Of a stretch of 64,000 nt of DNA, positions 17,970-26,369 are shown one piece after another (within the stretch, counting starts at the first letter, position 1; each line of letters opens with the position of its first letter). The notes beneath the pieces were generated by a model. The model did not search any database, was not told where the DNA came from, and saw only the letters and a program-made list of their open reading frames with translations. The stretch comes from Hufsiella ginkgonis (GTDB taxonomy: Bacteria; Bacteroidota; Bacteroidia; Sphingobacteriales; Sphingobacteriaceae): assembly GCF_009834915.1 (NCBI RefSeq), contig NZ_WVHS01000002.1, forward strand, positions 620,001 to 684,000. The letters are read 5' to 3'. A program made the translations under genes and the position numbers.

Positions 17970-18806
17970 ATGAAAAAACAAGGGATCCCTGTGTTAACCT
18001 ACCATGCGGTCGCAGATCATGCAGGGCCAGGGATACATCCGGTACATGTAAGTGTTGAATCTTTCCGCGAGCAAATGAGCTGGTTAGCCGAAAACGGCTA
18101 CCGGACACTCACCACCCCCCAATTACTTGAACGGATAAGAAACAACCAGGCAGACGGCAAGTTTGTAACAATTACCTTCGATGACGGTTACTTCTCCCTG
18201 CTTAAACACGTAACACCTATCTTACAGGCTTATAACTTTAGAGCGACGCTTTTTTTAACAACGGCGGTAGTGGGAAGTAACGTTAACAGTTTACCGCTTG
18301 CAGGGGAAATATCATATCCACCCGGTGACAGGCCGCTGACATGGGAAGAACTGCGCATCATGGAAAACACATGCTGGGACATCCAGGCGCATGGACACCG
18401 GCACTTCGCGCACAATGCACTATCATACGGAGATTTGATGAATGAGATCGTTTGCTGTAAGGATGAATTGGCACAACATTTATCGCGTAAAGTCATACAT
18501 TATGCCTTTCCCTATGGAAAATACAGCACGCTGGTATTAAACACGCTGACGAAAACCGGTTTTGAGGCAGGCTTTTCAGTGCATCCGGGATTTGCCAAAA
18601 ACAGCTCCGACCTGAGAAGGATCCCGCGGGTGGGCGTAAACCTGTCGGACACGCTTGAATTATTCGCCACCAAAGTAACAACAGGTTATAGCAGCATAGA
18701 AGAAAAAGTTATTGCAAAATTAAGATGGTCTGTCTTCCGGCACACACAGTTAAAAGACTTCCTGAAATCGGTGAAGGACAAACTGGCCGGAACAAATAAA
18801 AACTAA
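17970..18806 (+). CDS. Polysaccharide deacetylase family protein
   Basis: A 278-residue NodB-homology protein. The first metal/catalytic motif is TFDDGY (residues about 69-74), followed by an AHGHRHFAHN segment supplying the histidine ligands near residue 137, and HYAFPYGKYS with the conserved motif-3 region. Enzymes of this family remove N- or O-acetyl groups from chitin, peptidoglycan or capsular glycans. No obvious signal peptide is present, unlike many secreted deacetylases, so it may act on a cytosolic glycan intermediate. The glycosyltransferase gene 29 nt downstream supports a joint role in surface-polysaccharide assembly. Confidence 0.85.
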   Translation: MKKQGIPVLTYHAVADHAGPGIHPVHVSVESFREQMSWLAENGYRTLTTPQLLERIRNNQADGKFVTITFDDGYFSLLKHVTPILQAYNFRATLFLTTAVVGSNVNSLPLAGEISYPPGDRPLTWEELRIMENTCWDIQAHGHRHFAHNALSYGDLMNEIVCCKDELAQHLSRKVIHYAFPYGKYSTLVLNTLTKTGFEAGFSVHPGFAKNSSDLRRIPRVGVNLSDTLELFATKVTTGYSSIEEKVIAKLRWSVFRHTQLKDFLKSVKDKLAGTNKN

Positions 18807-18835
18807 AAGCGGCAATAGCAGGTATATATAGCAGA

Positions 18836-19630
18836 ATGACAGCGCATACCTTCGAAAATATTACGCTCCTGGTAACGCATTATAACCGCAGCAGCTCGCT
18901 CGAACGGCTATTATCGGCCATGAAGATGCATGGACTGGGATTCGCCGGGATAATCGTATCCGACGACGGGAGCAGCCAGGAACATTTTCAAAAACTGACC
19001 GATCTCGCCGCGGTGTACAATTTTACCTTAGTGGGCACGGAAGTGAACGGGGGACTTGGCTACAACATCAATAAAGGGCAAGATGCCGTAAAAACACCGT
19101 TTACTTTATATGTACAGGAGGATTTTATCCCCTCCGGCCGTTTCGCAACGGTGCTGGCAGATTCTGTTGCCTTATTTAATGCCGACCAGGACCTTGACCT
19201 GGTAAGGTATTTCGCGAATTTCAGGTTTCCTTATATGAAGAACTTCAAAAAAGGTTTCTCGAAATTACTGGTACCTATCTTTGCGCTCGACTACCACAAG
19301 ATCTACGCTTACAGCGACAATCCGCACCTGCGAAGAAGTACCTTCTTTGAAAAGTTCGGGAGATACCGCGAAGGCCTCACCGGCGACCGAACAGAGTATT
19401 ACATGTGTATCTCTTTTATTAAGAACAAGGGAAAAGCGGTGCTTTACAACGGTTTTAAAACCTTATTTAAACACGTGAACACCCCCAGCGAGAGAAGTAC
19501 CATGCGGCGGGAAAGCTGGAGATCGCATGACAACCCGGTATTGGCATTCGTTCGAAACGCTTACCGGCAGGTACGATATAACTACGATATCCTGTTTAAA
19601 CTGACACTGATCTCAGCTCTTTACTACTAG
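18836..19630 (+). CDS. Glycosyltransferase, GT-A fold (family 2-like)
   Basis: A 264-residue protein with the N-terminal GT-A nucleotide-sugar fold: LLVTHYNRSSSLERLLSAM, then the VSDDGSS motif near residue 42 and a LYVQEDF stretch near residue 97 in the place of a DxD metal motif. The C-terminal half is not strongly characteristic. It follows the polysaccharide deacetylase gene after 29 nt in the same direction, so both probably act on one glycan. Donor and acceptor are unknown. There is no transmembrane segment, so it would act in the cytosol or at the inner face of the membrane. Confidence 0.78.
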   Translation: MTAHTFENITLLVTHYNRSSSLERLLSAMKMHGLGFAGIIVSDDGSSQEHFQKLTDLAAVYNFTLVGTEVNGGLGYNINKGQDAVKTPFTLYVQEDFIPSGRFATVLADSVALFNADQDLDLVRYFANFRFPYMKNFKKGFSKLLVPIFALDYHKIYAYSDNPHLRRSTFFEKFGRYREGLTGDRTEYYMCISFIKNKGKAVLYNGFKTLFKHVNTPSERSTMRRESWRSHDNPVLAFVRNAYRQVRYNYDILFKLTLISALYY

Positions 19631-19683
19631 TTAGCCGCTTTTTCGAAAAAGTGAAATTTATTCAGCGTTTAGGTCGTTGTTTA

Positions 19684-19691
19684 TATATTTG
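19684..19691 (+). promoter_or_regulatory. Putative -7 box of the aminotransferase promoter
   Basis: TATATTTG, exact TAnnTTTG match 18 nt before the chosen ATG. It supports the downstream start at 19710 over an earlier in-frame TTG at 19677, which would lie upstream of this box. Confidence 0.5.
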
Positions 19692-19709
19692 CATTTTTAT
19701 AAAAAGCAT

Positions 19710-20930
19710 ATGGCAATTTTATCAGACAGAATAAATAACCTCGACGAATCCGCTACCATAAAAATGGCTAAGCTTGGTCGCGAGCTGGCGGCAAAAGGCG
19801 TGGATGTGATCAGCCTCAGCCTGGGAGAAACTGATTTTTTTACCCCGGATTTCGTGAAAGACGCTGCAAAAGAAGCCATTGACAAAAACTTTTCCTACTA
19901 TACACCGGTTGCTGGGTACCCCGAACTGAGAAAATCCATCGCTGCCAAGCTAAAACGTGAAAATAACCTTGATTATGAATTCGACCAGATCGTGGTATCC
20001 ACCGGCGCGAAACAATCGTTGGCCAATGCCATTCTTTGCCTGGTGAATCCTGGAGATGAAGTGGTGATCCCAACTCCTTATTGGGTTTCTTATTCAGAAT
20101 TGGTAAAGCTCGCAGAAGGAAAATCGGTATTTATCAACACCAGCATCGATACGGATTTCAAGATCACTCCTGCCGAACTGGAGGCAGTGATCACGCCACA
20201 AACAAAGCTTTTCATGTTCTCGTCGCCAAACAATCCTACGGGGGCCGTTTATAGCCGCGAGGAATTGGCCGCATTGGTAAAAGTATTCGAAAAACATCCT
20301 GATATCTTTATCATCTCCGACGAGATCTACGAGCACATCAACTTTCTCGACAAACACGTTTCTATCGCCGAATTTGAAAGCGTAAAAGACCGTGTTATCA
20401 TCATCAACGGGCTATCAAAAGCGTACGCGATGACAGGCTGGCGTATCGGTTACTCTGCCAGCAGCAAGGAAATTGCCGCAGCCTGCGATAAACTCCAGAG
20501 CCAGATCACTTCCGGCACCTGTTCGATCACCCAGAAAGCAGGCGTTGCCGCATACGAAGGCGGACTGGATACTATTAAGGAAATGAGAGAGGTTTTTCTG
20601 CGTCGCCGCGACCTTGTTTACGGCCTCCTGAAAGAGATCCAGGGCGTGAAAGTGAATCTCCCGGATGGTGCATTTTACTTCTTCCCGGATGTAAGTTCCT
20701 TTTTTGGCAGCATTACGACTGATGGCGACGTAATAAAAAATGCCGGCGATCTTGCACTTTACCTGCTAAATGTGGGCCACGTGGCCACCGTAAGCGGCGA
20801 TTCCTTCGGAGATCCTGCCTCTATCCGCATTTCATACGCAGCGGCCGATGATAAACTGGTCGAAGCCGTTAAACGTATAAAATTTGCACTGGAAGGATTG
20901 AAGAATGAAAAAGCTGTTCCGGCAATTTAA
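19710..20930 (+). CDS. PLP-dependent aspartate/prephenate-type aminotransferase (class I/II)
   Basis: A 406-residue fold-type I aminotransferase. Signatures are YTPVAGYPELRKSIA near the substrate loop, FSSPNNPTGAVYS, ISDEIYEHINF with the cofactor Asp/Tyr, and NGLSKAYAMTGWRIGY carrying the Schiff-base lysine. A C-terminal SIRISYA arginine binds the substrate carboxylate. This is the subgroup that includes bacterial aspartate aminotransferase (1b) and prephenate/tyrosine aminotransferases. Exact substrate preference cannot be read. The start at ATG 19710 is supported by an upstream -7 box. The last 26 nt overlap the heptose-kinase gene, which suggests co-transcription. Confidence 0.9.
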   Translation: MAILSDRINNLDESATIKMAKLGRELAAKGVDVISLSLGETDFFTPDFVKDAAKEAIDKNFSYYTPVAGYPELRKSIAAKLKRENNLDYEFDQIVVSTGAKQSLANAILCLVNPGDEVVIPTPYWVSYSELVKLAEGKSVFINTSIDTDFKITPAELEAVITPQTKLFMFSSPNNPTGAVYSREELAALVKVFEKHPDIFIISDEIYEHINFLDKHVSIAEFESVKDRVIIINGLSKAYAMTGWRIGYSASSKEIAAACDKLQSQITSGTCSITQKAGVAAYEGGLDTIKEMREVFLRRRDLVYGLLKEIQGVKVNLPDGAFYFFPDVSSFFGSITTDGDVIKNAGDLALYLLNVGHVATVSGDSFGDPASIRISYAAADDKLVEAVKRIKFALEGLKNEKAVPAI

Positions 20931-21891
20931 TGACCTCACCATCCTTGTAGTCGGCGATGTGATGCTCGACACTTACCTCTGGGGAAACGTCGATCGTATA
21001 TCTCCGGAAGCTCCCGTGCCTGTGGTGTCCGTAAAAAAGAAAGAATCGCGACTGGGAGGCGCGGCGAACGTAGTCCTTAACGTAATGGCACTCGGTGCAA
21101 CTCCGCTGGTTTGTACGGCCATTGGCGATGATACCGCCGGAGACGAGATCCTGGACATCATCCGCGGCAAACAACTTTCTGACGAAGGAATTATCCAGGT
21201 TACCGGGAGACCTACGACGGTGAAAACACGTGTGATCGCCCAGGGCCAACAAATTGTACGTATCGATTCTGAGACAGAAAAGCAATTGCAGGAAGCCGAT
21301 TCACGGGCACTTACCAATAAGATCATTGCGCTGCTCGATAAACGCCGGGTGGATGCCATCATATTCGAAGATTACGATAAAGGCGTCATCTCGCCGGAAA
21401 TGATCCATGAGATTGTAACGTTAGGCAACCAGCGTAATATTATTACGGTGGTTGATCCTAAAAAACGAAACTTCCTTGATTACCATAATGTTACGCTCTT
21501 TAAACCTAACCTTAAAGAGTTGAGAGAAGGGCTCAAGATGGAAATAGTTCCCGGCGATCACCAACAGCTCGAGGCTGCGGTAACTAAACTGCAAAAGACG
21601 TTAAACGCATCGCTTGTGATGGTCACACTCTCTGAAGCCGGGGTGTATATGAGCTCCAAAACAGATAAACGCCTCTTGCCGGCTCATGTGCGTGATATTT
21701 CGGATGTATCTGGAGCGGGCGACACCGTTATTGCCACCGCTACCTGCTGCCTGGCTGCCGGCGCTGACGAATTTACGGCTGCCGCCATCGCCAATCTTGC
21801 GGGCGGCTTGGTATGTGAGCACACCGGCGTGGTGCCAATCGACAAGGAGCATTTACAGGCGGAAGCCAGTAAGATTCTGGGTAACCATTAA
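20905..21891 (+). CDS. rfaE1: D-glycero-beta-D-manno-heptose-7-phosphate kinase (RfaE domain I)
   Basis: A 328-residue ribokinase-fold (PfkB) enzyme equal to the kinase half of E. coli HldE/RfaE. It phosphorylates heptose-7-phosphate at O-1 in ADP-heptose synthesis for the LPS inner core. Visible motifs: GDVMLDTYLWGNVDRISPEAPVPVV (N-terminal sugar-binding region), SRLGGAANV, and the C-terminal anion-hole/base DVSGAGDTVIA near residue 270. The adenylyltransferase half is absent, so a separate domain II protein would be required elsewhere. kdsB at 29962 is another LPS-core gene in the same window. Confidence 0.88.
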   Translation: MKKLFRQFNDLTILVVGDVMLDTYLWGNVDRISPEAPVPVVSVKKKESRLGGAANVVLNVMALGATPLVCTAIGDDTAGDEILDIIRGKQLSDEGIIQVTGRPTTVKTRVIAQGQQIVRIDSETEKQLQEADSRALTNKIIALLDKRRVDAIIFEDYDKGVISPEMIHEIVTLGNQRNIITVVDPKKRNFLDYHNVTLFKPNLKELREGLKMEIVPGDHQQLEAAVTKLQKTLNASLVMVTLSEAGVYMSSKTDKRLLPAHVRDISDVSGAGDTVIATATCCLAAGADEFTAAAIANLAGGLVCEHTGVVPIDKEHLQAEASKILGNH

Positions 21892-21911
21892 TTCAAGAAC
21901 GAAAACTTCGC

Positions 21912-23162
21912 TTACTTACTGCGGATCGCCTCCACCGGGTCTAATCTCGCCGCCATAAATGCAGGGATAAATCCTGAAAGGAGGCCGATCAGCGTGCACG
22001 TTATAAAGGTGATGATCACTTTCCCAAAGTCGACTACAATTGTTATGTCGGCAGCCAGCTTGGTAATGAACGCCAGCAGGTAAACCATTCCAAGACCTAT
22101 CACCCCTCCCATCAGGCACAATAGGATGGCTTCGATCAGGAACTGGAACATGATAAAATAGTTCTTCGCGCCAAGCGATTTTTGAATACCGATGATGTTG
22201 GTACGCTCCTTTACAGAAACGAACATGATGTTGGCAATGCCAAAACCGCCAACGAGTACGGACAACCCGCCGATAAACAACCCGGCAATATTAACGATCC
22301 CGAACATTACGTCGAGCTGAGCGGTCAGCATCGTTGTTTTATTTAACGAAAAATCATCATCCTCTTTTGGGTTCAGCCTGCGAATAGACCGCATAAGGCC
22401 TTTAAGCTCGCTCTCGAGTTCTTCTACCGAAACGTTTTCTTTGCCCTTTACGGTGATCTGGGGGCCGTACCGGTCGCTCTTGATATCAATCACGCCGCGC
22501 ACGAAATTCAACGGGAGTAAAATGGTTTTATCCGGAGAGACATCCAGCATGTCCTCCCCTTCGCGTTGAAATACGCCGATCACGGTCACTTTCCGGCCTA
22601 GCACATTGATCACCTTGCCCAATGGTGCGGCGTTGGGGAACAAACCATCGGCGATATCGCTGCCTATAATGGCAACAGGGCTTCCAGCCCTGGATTCCGA
22701 CTCGGTGAAATACCTGCCGTCCTGGAACTCAACGGTCCGCGTTTTATAGTAATCATGCGAAGCGGCAGAAAGCTGTGCGCCCTCAACACTGTTGCTTTTA
22801 TATTTAACCATGCGGCCGCCCATCCCGATCTCGAAGGCTACCCCTTCAGCGCCTTCTATACGCTCTACCAGCCGTTCATAATCCTTTAATTGCGGGCTGG
22901 GCCTGTTCATATATTTCCACCATGGAAAACCGCTATCGAAGATCCACGGCCATTTTTGAACGTAAATGGTGTTACTGCCCAGTTTATCCACACTCGCCTG
23001 GAGGTTGTTCCTTAATGTGTCTACCGCAGAAAACACACCGATAATTGTCATGATCCCGATGGTAATCCCGATCAACGACAAAAATGCGCGTAATTTATTC
23101 TGCCGCAACGCATCGAACGCGAAGCTGATGCTCTCCAGGAAAAGTTTGAGAAATAAGATCAT
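21912..23162 (-). CDS. MacB-like ABC transporter permease (FtsX family)
   Basis: A 416-residue permease. One N-terminal transmembrane helix (SLIGITIGIMTIIGVFSAV) is followed by a large MacB-type periplasmic domain (residues about 50-270) and three C-terminal helices with GGFGIANIMFVSVKERTNIIGIQKSLGA, the FtsX signature. It ends ARLDPVEAIR. Such proteins export peptides, lipoproteins or antibiotics through mechanotransmission and need an ATPase. None is adjacent. A fitting one lies at 26370-27134, about 3 kb away on the same strand with several plus-strand genes between them. Start is ATG 23162; an earlier in-frame start would add 21 atypical residues. Confidence 0.88.
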   Translation of the reverse strand: MILFLKLFLESISFAFDALRQNKLRAFLSLIGITIGIMTIIGVFSAVDTLRNNLQASVDKLGSNTIYVQKWPWIFDSGFPWWKYMNRPSPQLKDYERLVERIEGAEGVAFEIGMGGRMVKYKSNSVEGAQLSAASHDYYKTRTVEFQDGRYFTESESRAGSPVAIIGSDIADGLFPNAAPLGKVINVLGRKVTVIGVFQREGEDMLDVSPDKTILLPLNFVRGVIDIKSDRYGPQITVKGKENVSVEELESELKGLMRSIRRLNPKEDDDFSLNKTTMLTAQLDVMFGIVNIAGLFIGGLSVLVGGFGIANIMFVSVKERTNIIGIQKSLGAKNYFIMFQFLIEAILLCLMGGVIGLGMVYLLAFITKLAADITIVVDFGKVIITFITCTLIGLLSGFIPAFMAARLDPVEAIRSK

Positions 23163-23271
23163 AATGCTTAGACCAAAGGTACTTAAAAACGTTACAGGTA
23201 GTTGTGTAAAACAGTTTAAAGGCAAACAAAATCAGCATTTTATACTTACTAAATTAACGATAATTTTTTTT

Positions 23272-23279
23272 TAAATTTG
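23272..23279 (+). promoter_or_regulatory. Putative -7 box of queA promoter
   Basis: TAAATTTG, an exact TAnnTTTG match 27 nt before the queA ATG, in an AT-rich divergent region. No convincing -33 box. Confidence 0.45.
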
Positions 23280-23306
23280 CGCCCTGAAATTCAATAAGCT
23301 ATACGT

Positions 23307-24356
23307 ATGAAATTATCCCAGTTCAAGTTCGATCTTCCGGAGTCCTTAATTGCTCATAAGCCCGCAGACGCACGTGACGAAGCTCGTTTGCTCGTTCTCG
23401 ATCGTAAAACAGGAGCCATTGAGCATAAAATCTTCAAGGATATTCTTGGTTATTTCGACGAGAACGACGTGATGATCCTGAACAATACCAAGGTTTTCCC
23501 TGCGCGCATGTACGGTAATAAGGAAAAAACCGGCGCCACCATCGAGGTTTTCCTGCTTCGTGAGCTAAACAATGAGCTCCGCCTGTGGGACGTCCTGGTA
23601 GATCCGGCACGGAAGATCCGCGTGGGCAATAAACTATATTTCGGCGACGACGACCTGTTGGTTGCTGAAGTTGTAGACAATACCACCTCCCGCGGCCGTA
23701 CGATCCGGTTCCTGTTCGACGGTACGGATGAAGAATTCCGCCGCAACATCGAGATCCTAGGCGAAACACCACTTCCTAAATACATTAAAAGAAAAGCCAC
23801 CGCGGAGGACAAAGAGCGTTACCAGACTATTTTCGCGTCTGTAGAAGGTGCTGTGGCCGCTCCTACTGCCGGTTTACACTTCAGCCGCGAGCTGATGAAA
23901 CGCCTTGAATTAAAGGGCGTAGAGTTTGCTGAAGTAACCCTCCACGTGGGTCTCGGTACATTCCGGGCGGTGGAAGTAGAAGATCTGACCAAACATAAGA
24001 TGGATTCCGAGCAGTTCATCATCCGGCAAAAAGACGCTGACATCGTAAACAAGGCACTCGATAACAAACACAGGATCTGTGCAGTGGGCACCACCAGCAT
24101 GCGCGCCATCGAATCTGCTGTATCTGCAAATCGTACGTTAAAAACGGCAAACGACTGGACCAGCAAATTTATCTTCCCGCCCTACGAGTTCAGTATTGCG
24201 AACAGCATGATCACTAACTTTCACACACCCGAATCAACGCTGCTGATGATGGTTAGCGCCTTCGGCGGATATGAGCACGTAATGCGTGCATATGAAGTAG
24301 CCGTAAAAGAGAAATATCGCTTTTATAGCTATGGTGATGCGATGCTGATCATTTAG
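23307..24356 (+). CDS. queA: tRNA preQ1(34) S-adenosylmethionine ribosyltransferase-isomerase
   Basis: A 349-residue QueA, full length. The enzyme moves the ribosyl part of S-adenosylmethionine onto preQ1 in tRNA to form epoxyqueuosine. Signatures are [22 protein letters not shown] at the N-terminus, [48 protein letters not shown], and the C-terminal [20 protein letters not shown]. It is transcribed from its own promoter region and is followed by ispD after 71 nt, a gap that contains degenerate heptad repeats. Confidence 0.95.
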   Translation: MKLSQFKFDLPESLIAHKPADARDEARLLVLDRKTGAIEHKIFKDILGYFDENDVMILNNTKVFPARMYGNKEKTGATIEVFLLRELNNELRLWDVLVDPARKIRVGNKLYFGDDDLLVAEVVDNTTSRGRTIRFLFDGTDEEFRRNIEILGETPLPKYIKRKATAEDKERYQTIFASVEGAVAAPTAGLHFSRELMKRLELKGVEFAEVTLHVGLGTFRAVEVEDLTKHKMDSEQFIIRQKDADIVNKALDNKHRICAVGTTSMRAIESAVSANRTLKTANDWTSKFIFPPYEFSIANSMITNFHTPESTLLMMVSAFGGYEHVMRAYEVAVKEKYRFYSYGDAMLII

Positions 24357-24364
24357 CCATCAGG

Positions 24365-24412
24365 AATGAGTAATCATTAGCCATGAGTAATCAGTAGCCA
24401 GTAACCAGTTTC
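24365..24412. repeat. Degenerate heptad repeat in queA-ispD gap
   Basis: On the minus strand this reads as a run of heptamers related to CTGGTTA, CTGGCTA, CTGATTA, CTCATGG. It belongs to the RCTGAYA heptad family found in at least five other gaps of the window. It is the most degenerate of the set. Confidence 0.5.
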
Positions 24413-24427
24413 CTGTTAAACCGGCCC

Positions 24428-25141
24428 ATGAAATACTACGCCATTATCGTTGCAGGCGGATCCGGAAGCCGCATGGGCTCCGAAATCCCGAAACAATTTT
24501 TGCAGGTTGCGGGGAAACCGGTGCTCATGCACACGATCGAAGCGTTCTATTATTCTGATTTCCGGCCAGGTATTTTGCTGGTTTTGCCTTCCGGGCATCA
24601 TGACTATTGGTCTAGGCTATGCATGCAAGCCGGGTTTACGGTCCCTGTTACCCTCGTGGCCGGCGGCGAGCAACGTTTTCATTCCGTTAAAAACGCCCTG
24701 GAAACGATCACAGAAGAATCCGTGATCGCCATACACGATGCAGTCAGGCCAGTTATCAGCAATAAGATCATCAGCAATACTTTCCGTATTGCCGAAGAAG
24801 GGGGCAACGCCATCGTAGCGATCCCAAGCAAGGATTCGATAAGGCAGGTTAACGCCGATGGCCATTCGGTAGCGCTCGACCGGAAGAACATATTCCTGGT
24901 ACAAACGCCGCAAACATTTCGTTCCGGGATTTTAAAGGCAGCTTATACACAGGCCTTCAGCCCCGAGTTTACCGACGATGCTTCGGTAGTAGAGAAATCC
25001 GGCATCGCCATTAACCTGGTCGAGGGCGACCCCGACAATCTCAAGATCACCTTCCCAGGTGACCTGCTGATCGCCGAATGGCTATTGGCAAAAAAAAATC
25101 CGGCTCAGGCGCCGGATTCAATCATTAGCATACCGGGTTAA
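24428..25141 (+). CDS. ispD: 2-C-methyl-D-erythritol 4-phosphate cytidylyltransferase
   Basis: A 237-residue cytosolic nucleotidyltransferase of the MEP isoprenoid pathway, making CDP-ME from CTP. Motifs: IIVAGGSGSRMGSEIPKQFL (CTP-binding loop), AIHDAVRPVIS near residue 100, and LVQTPQTF near residue 158, followed by VEGDPDNLKITFPGDL. The last 15 or so residues (NPAQAPDSI region) are encoded by a sequence that on the other strand forms a perfect stem with a T-tract, so this tail may be shaped by the neighbour's terminator. The stop overlaps that of the convergent small membrane protein by 3 nt. Confidence 0.94.
   Translation: MKYYAIIVAGGSGSRMGSEIPKQFLQVAGKPVLMHTIEAFYYSDFRPGILLVLPSGHHDYWSRLCMQAGFTVPVTLVAGGEQRFHSVKNALETITEESVIAIHDAVRPVISNKIISNTFRIAEEGGNAIVAIPSKDSIRQVNADGHSVALDRKNIFLVQTPQTFRSGILKAAYTQAFSPEFTDDASVVEKSGIAINLVEGDPDNLKITFPGDLLIAEWLLAKKNPAQAPDSIISIPG
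25090..25118 (-). terminator. Intrinsic terminator of the small membrane protein gene, inside ispD 3' end
   Basis: Minus strand: perfect 8-bp stem AATCCGGC / GCCGGATT with a 6-nt loop, followed by a run of nine T. It lies 20 nt past the stop of the minus-strand gene at 25138 and entirely within the ispD coding region. Confidence 0.8.
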
Positions 25142-25284
25142 CCCCTGATCACTCTAAGCAATACTGCAACAATTGCAATAACCAGGAGAACGTGGATAAT
25201 TCCACCAGTATAAAAATTCCCCAGGAAGCTGATTGCCCAGATGATTACCAGAACCACAGCGATGACATAAAGTAAATTTCCCAT
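25138..25284 (-). CDS. Small two-helix membrane protein (lmo0937 family)
   Basis: A 48-residue protein from ATG 25284, too short for most gene finders. It begins MGNLLYVIAVVLVIIW, has a central GNFYTGG turn and a second hydrophobic stretch HVLLVIAIVAVLLRVI before RG and the stop. This two-helix hairpin with a glycine turn is the pattern of the lmo0937 family, widespread in Bacteroidota and Firmicutes and often stress-associated, with no known biochemical role. It overlaps the ispD stop by 3-4 nt and has its own intrinsic terminator within ispD. The 142 nt upstream are AT-rich and hold no recognisable promoter match. Confidence 0.82.
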   Translation of the reverse strand: MGNLLYVIAVVLVIIWAISFLGNFYTGGIIHVLLVIAIVAVLLRVIRG

Positions 25285-25400
25285 GATTTTATTTTTTTAA
25301 GTAGCTAGATTAGATGAATTAATTACAGTAATACGTAAAACAGGTCATTTGTTTTTAGTTCCTCACAAAAATTTTCTCCACAAGTAATATTGCTTAAAAT

Positions 25401-25422
25401 AAAAAAGCCCTTTCCAGGGCTT
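25401..25422 (-). terminator. Intrinsic terminator after the DUF2795-type gene
   Basis: Minus strand: stem AAGCCC / GGGCTT around a 6-nt loop, followed by a six-T tract. It starts 5 nt past the stop codon at 25427. Confidence 0.8.
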
Positions 25423-25426
25423 CAGT

Positions 25427-25648
25427 TTAGTATTCGTCTTCATTAAAGAAGAAGTCGTCTTTGGTAGGATAATCCGGCCAAATCTCCTCGATGTTTTCGT
25501 AAGGCTCACCATCATCCTCCAGCGCCTGTAAATTTTCAATCACTTCCACAGGAGCTCCGGAACGAATCGCGTAGTCAATCAGTTCATCTTTGGTTGCCGG
25601 CCAGGGTGCATCTTCAAGATGCGATGCCAATTCTAATGTCCAGTACAT
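25427..25648 (-). CDS. DUF2795-type small acidic protein
   Basis: A 73-residue acidic protein with MYWTLELASHL, APWPATKDELIDYAIRSGAP and IEEIWPDYPT followed by an acidic tail. It matches my memory of a highly conserved Bacteroidota protein classed with DUF2795, whose function is unknown. The central KDELIDYAIRSG helix resembles DUF2795 repeats. It is a monocistronic unit, with a TACTTTTG -7 box upstream and an intrinsic terminator directly downstream, so it is probably well expressed on its own. Confidence 0.75.
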   Translation of the reverse strand: MYWTLELASHLEDAPWPATKDELIDYAIRSGAPVEVIENLQALEDDGEPYENIEEIWPDYPTKDDFFFNEDEY

Positions 25649-25677
25649 ATTCTTAGAATTTATATTTAGATTTTCCG

Positions 25678-25685
25678 CAAAAGTA
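25678..25685 (-). promoter_or_regulatory. Putative -7 box of DUF2795-type gene
   Basis: Minus-strand TACTTTTG, an exact TAnnTTTG match 29 nt before the ATG in a very AT-rich region. Confidence 0.5.
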
Positions 25686-25728
25686 TAATAAAAAAAATAA
25701 GATTATAAAAAAGTTTTTAACAGGATTT

Positions 25729-26277
25729 TCAGATGACCGGAAGCCACTGATTTTCAGAGATTCCGCTATCAAAACAAAGCTTCCTGGCTAACACGAACAG
25801 GTAATCGCTGAGCCTGTTCAGGTAAATTATCACCTCCTCATCTACTTCCTCCGTTTCGGCCAGGTGTACTGTTATACGTTCCGCCCTGCGGCAAACTACC
25901 CTGGCCAGGTGGCAATACGATACGGTGGTATTGCCTCCCGGGAGGACGAAATGCCGGAGCTCAGGAAGCACCAGGCCCATCTCATCCATCTCATTTTCCA
26001 GCTTCGTAATGTCGGCACTATTGAGCTCCGGGAGCTTCATCTTCGATTTCCCGGGCGCGGAAGCCAGCGAAGAACCGATCACAAACAGCCTGTCCTGCAC
26101 TTCCTTAAGCAACAACTTATAAGATGGAGCGATATCCTGGTCGCGGATCAGGCCTATATAGGCGTTCAGTTCGTCGACGGTTCCGTAACTTTCGATCCGC
26201 AGGTCGTATTTCGGAACACGTACGCCGCCAATAAGGGAGGTGTAGCCTTTATCGCCGGTCCGGGTATAGATCTTCAT
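25729..26277 (-). CDS. pduO: Cob(I)yrinic acid a,c-diamide adenosyltransferase, PduO type
   Basis: A 182-residue ATP:cob(I)alamin adenosyltransferase making adenosylcobalamin. Signatures: the N-terminal YTRTGDKGYTSLIGG ATP-binding stretch, YGTVDELNAYIG, and the C-terminal CRRAERITVHL and YLNRLSDYLFVLAR motifs, which are diagnostic of the PduO class. Cobalamin is needed in Bacteroidota for methylmalonyl-CoA mutase and ribonucleotide reductase. The gene is preceded on the minus strand by a heptad-repeat gap and then by the ABC ATPase gene, so the two may share a transcript. Confidence 0.93.
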   Translation of the reverse strand: MKIYTRTGDKGYTSLIGGVRVPKYDLRIESYGTVDELNAYIGLIRDQDIAPSYKLLLKEVQDRLFVIGSSLASAPGKSKMKLPELNSADITKLENEMDEMGLVLPELRHFVLPGGNTTVSYCHLARVVCRRAERITVHLAETEEVDEEVIIYLNRLSDYLFVLARKLCFDSGISENQWLPVI

Positions 26278-26278
26278 G

Positions 26279-26368
26279 GGTGTCAGTAATCAGTTGTCAG
26301 TAAACGATCGTCAGTCATCCCCGGCATACAGGAACTGATTACCGGCAACTGCCCGACGGTAACTGCTA
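26279..26368. repeat. Heptad repeat cluster between ABC ATPase and pduO
   Basis: On the minus strand the segment contains CTGACAA, CTGATTA and CTGACAC heptads next to the pduO start, plus a CAGTTGCCGGTAATCAGTT part further upstream. A GGAACTGATTACCGG core resembles the spacer of the copies at 43.2 and 55.5 kb. Confidence 0.55.
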
Positions 26369-26369
26369 A

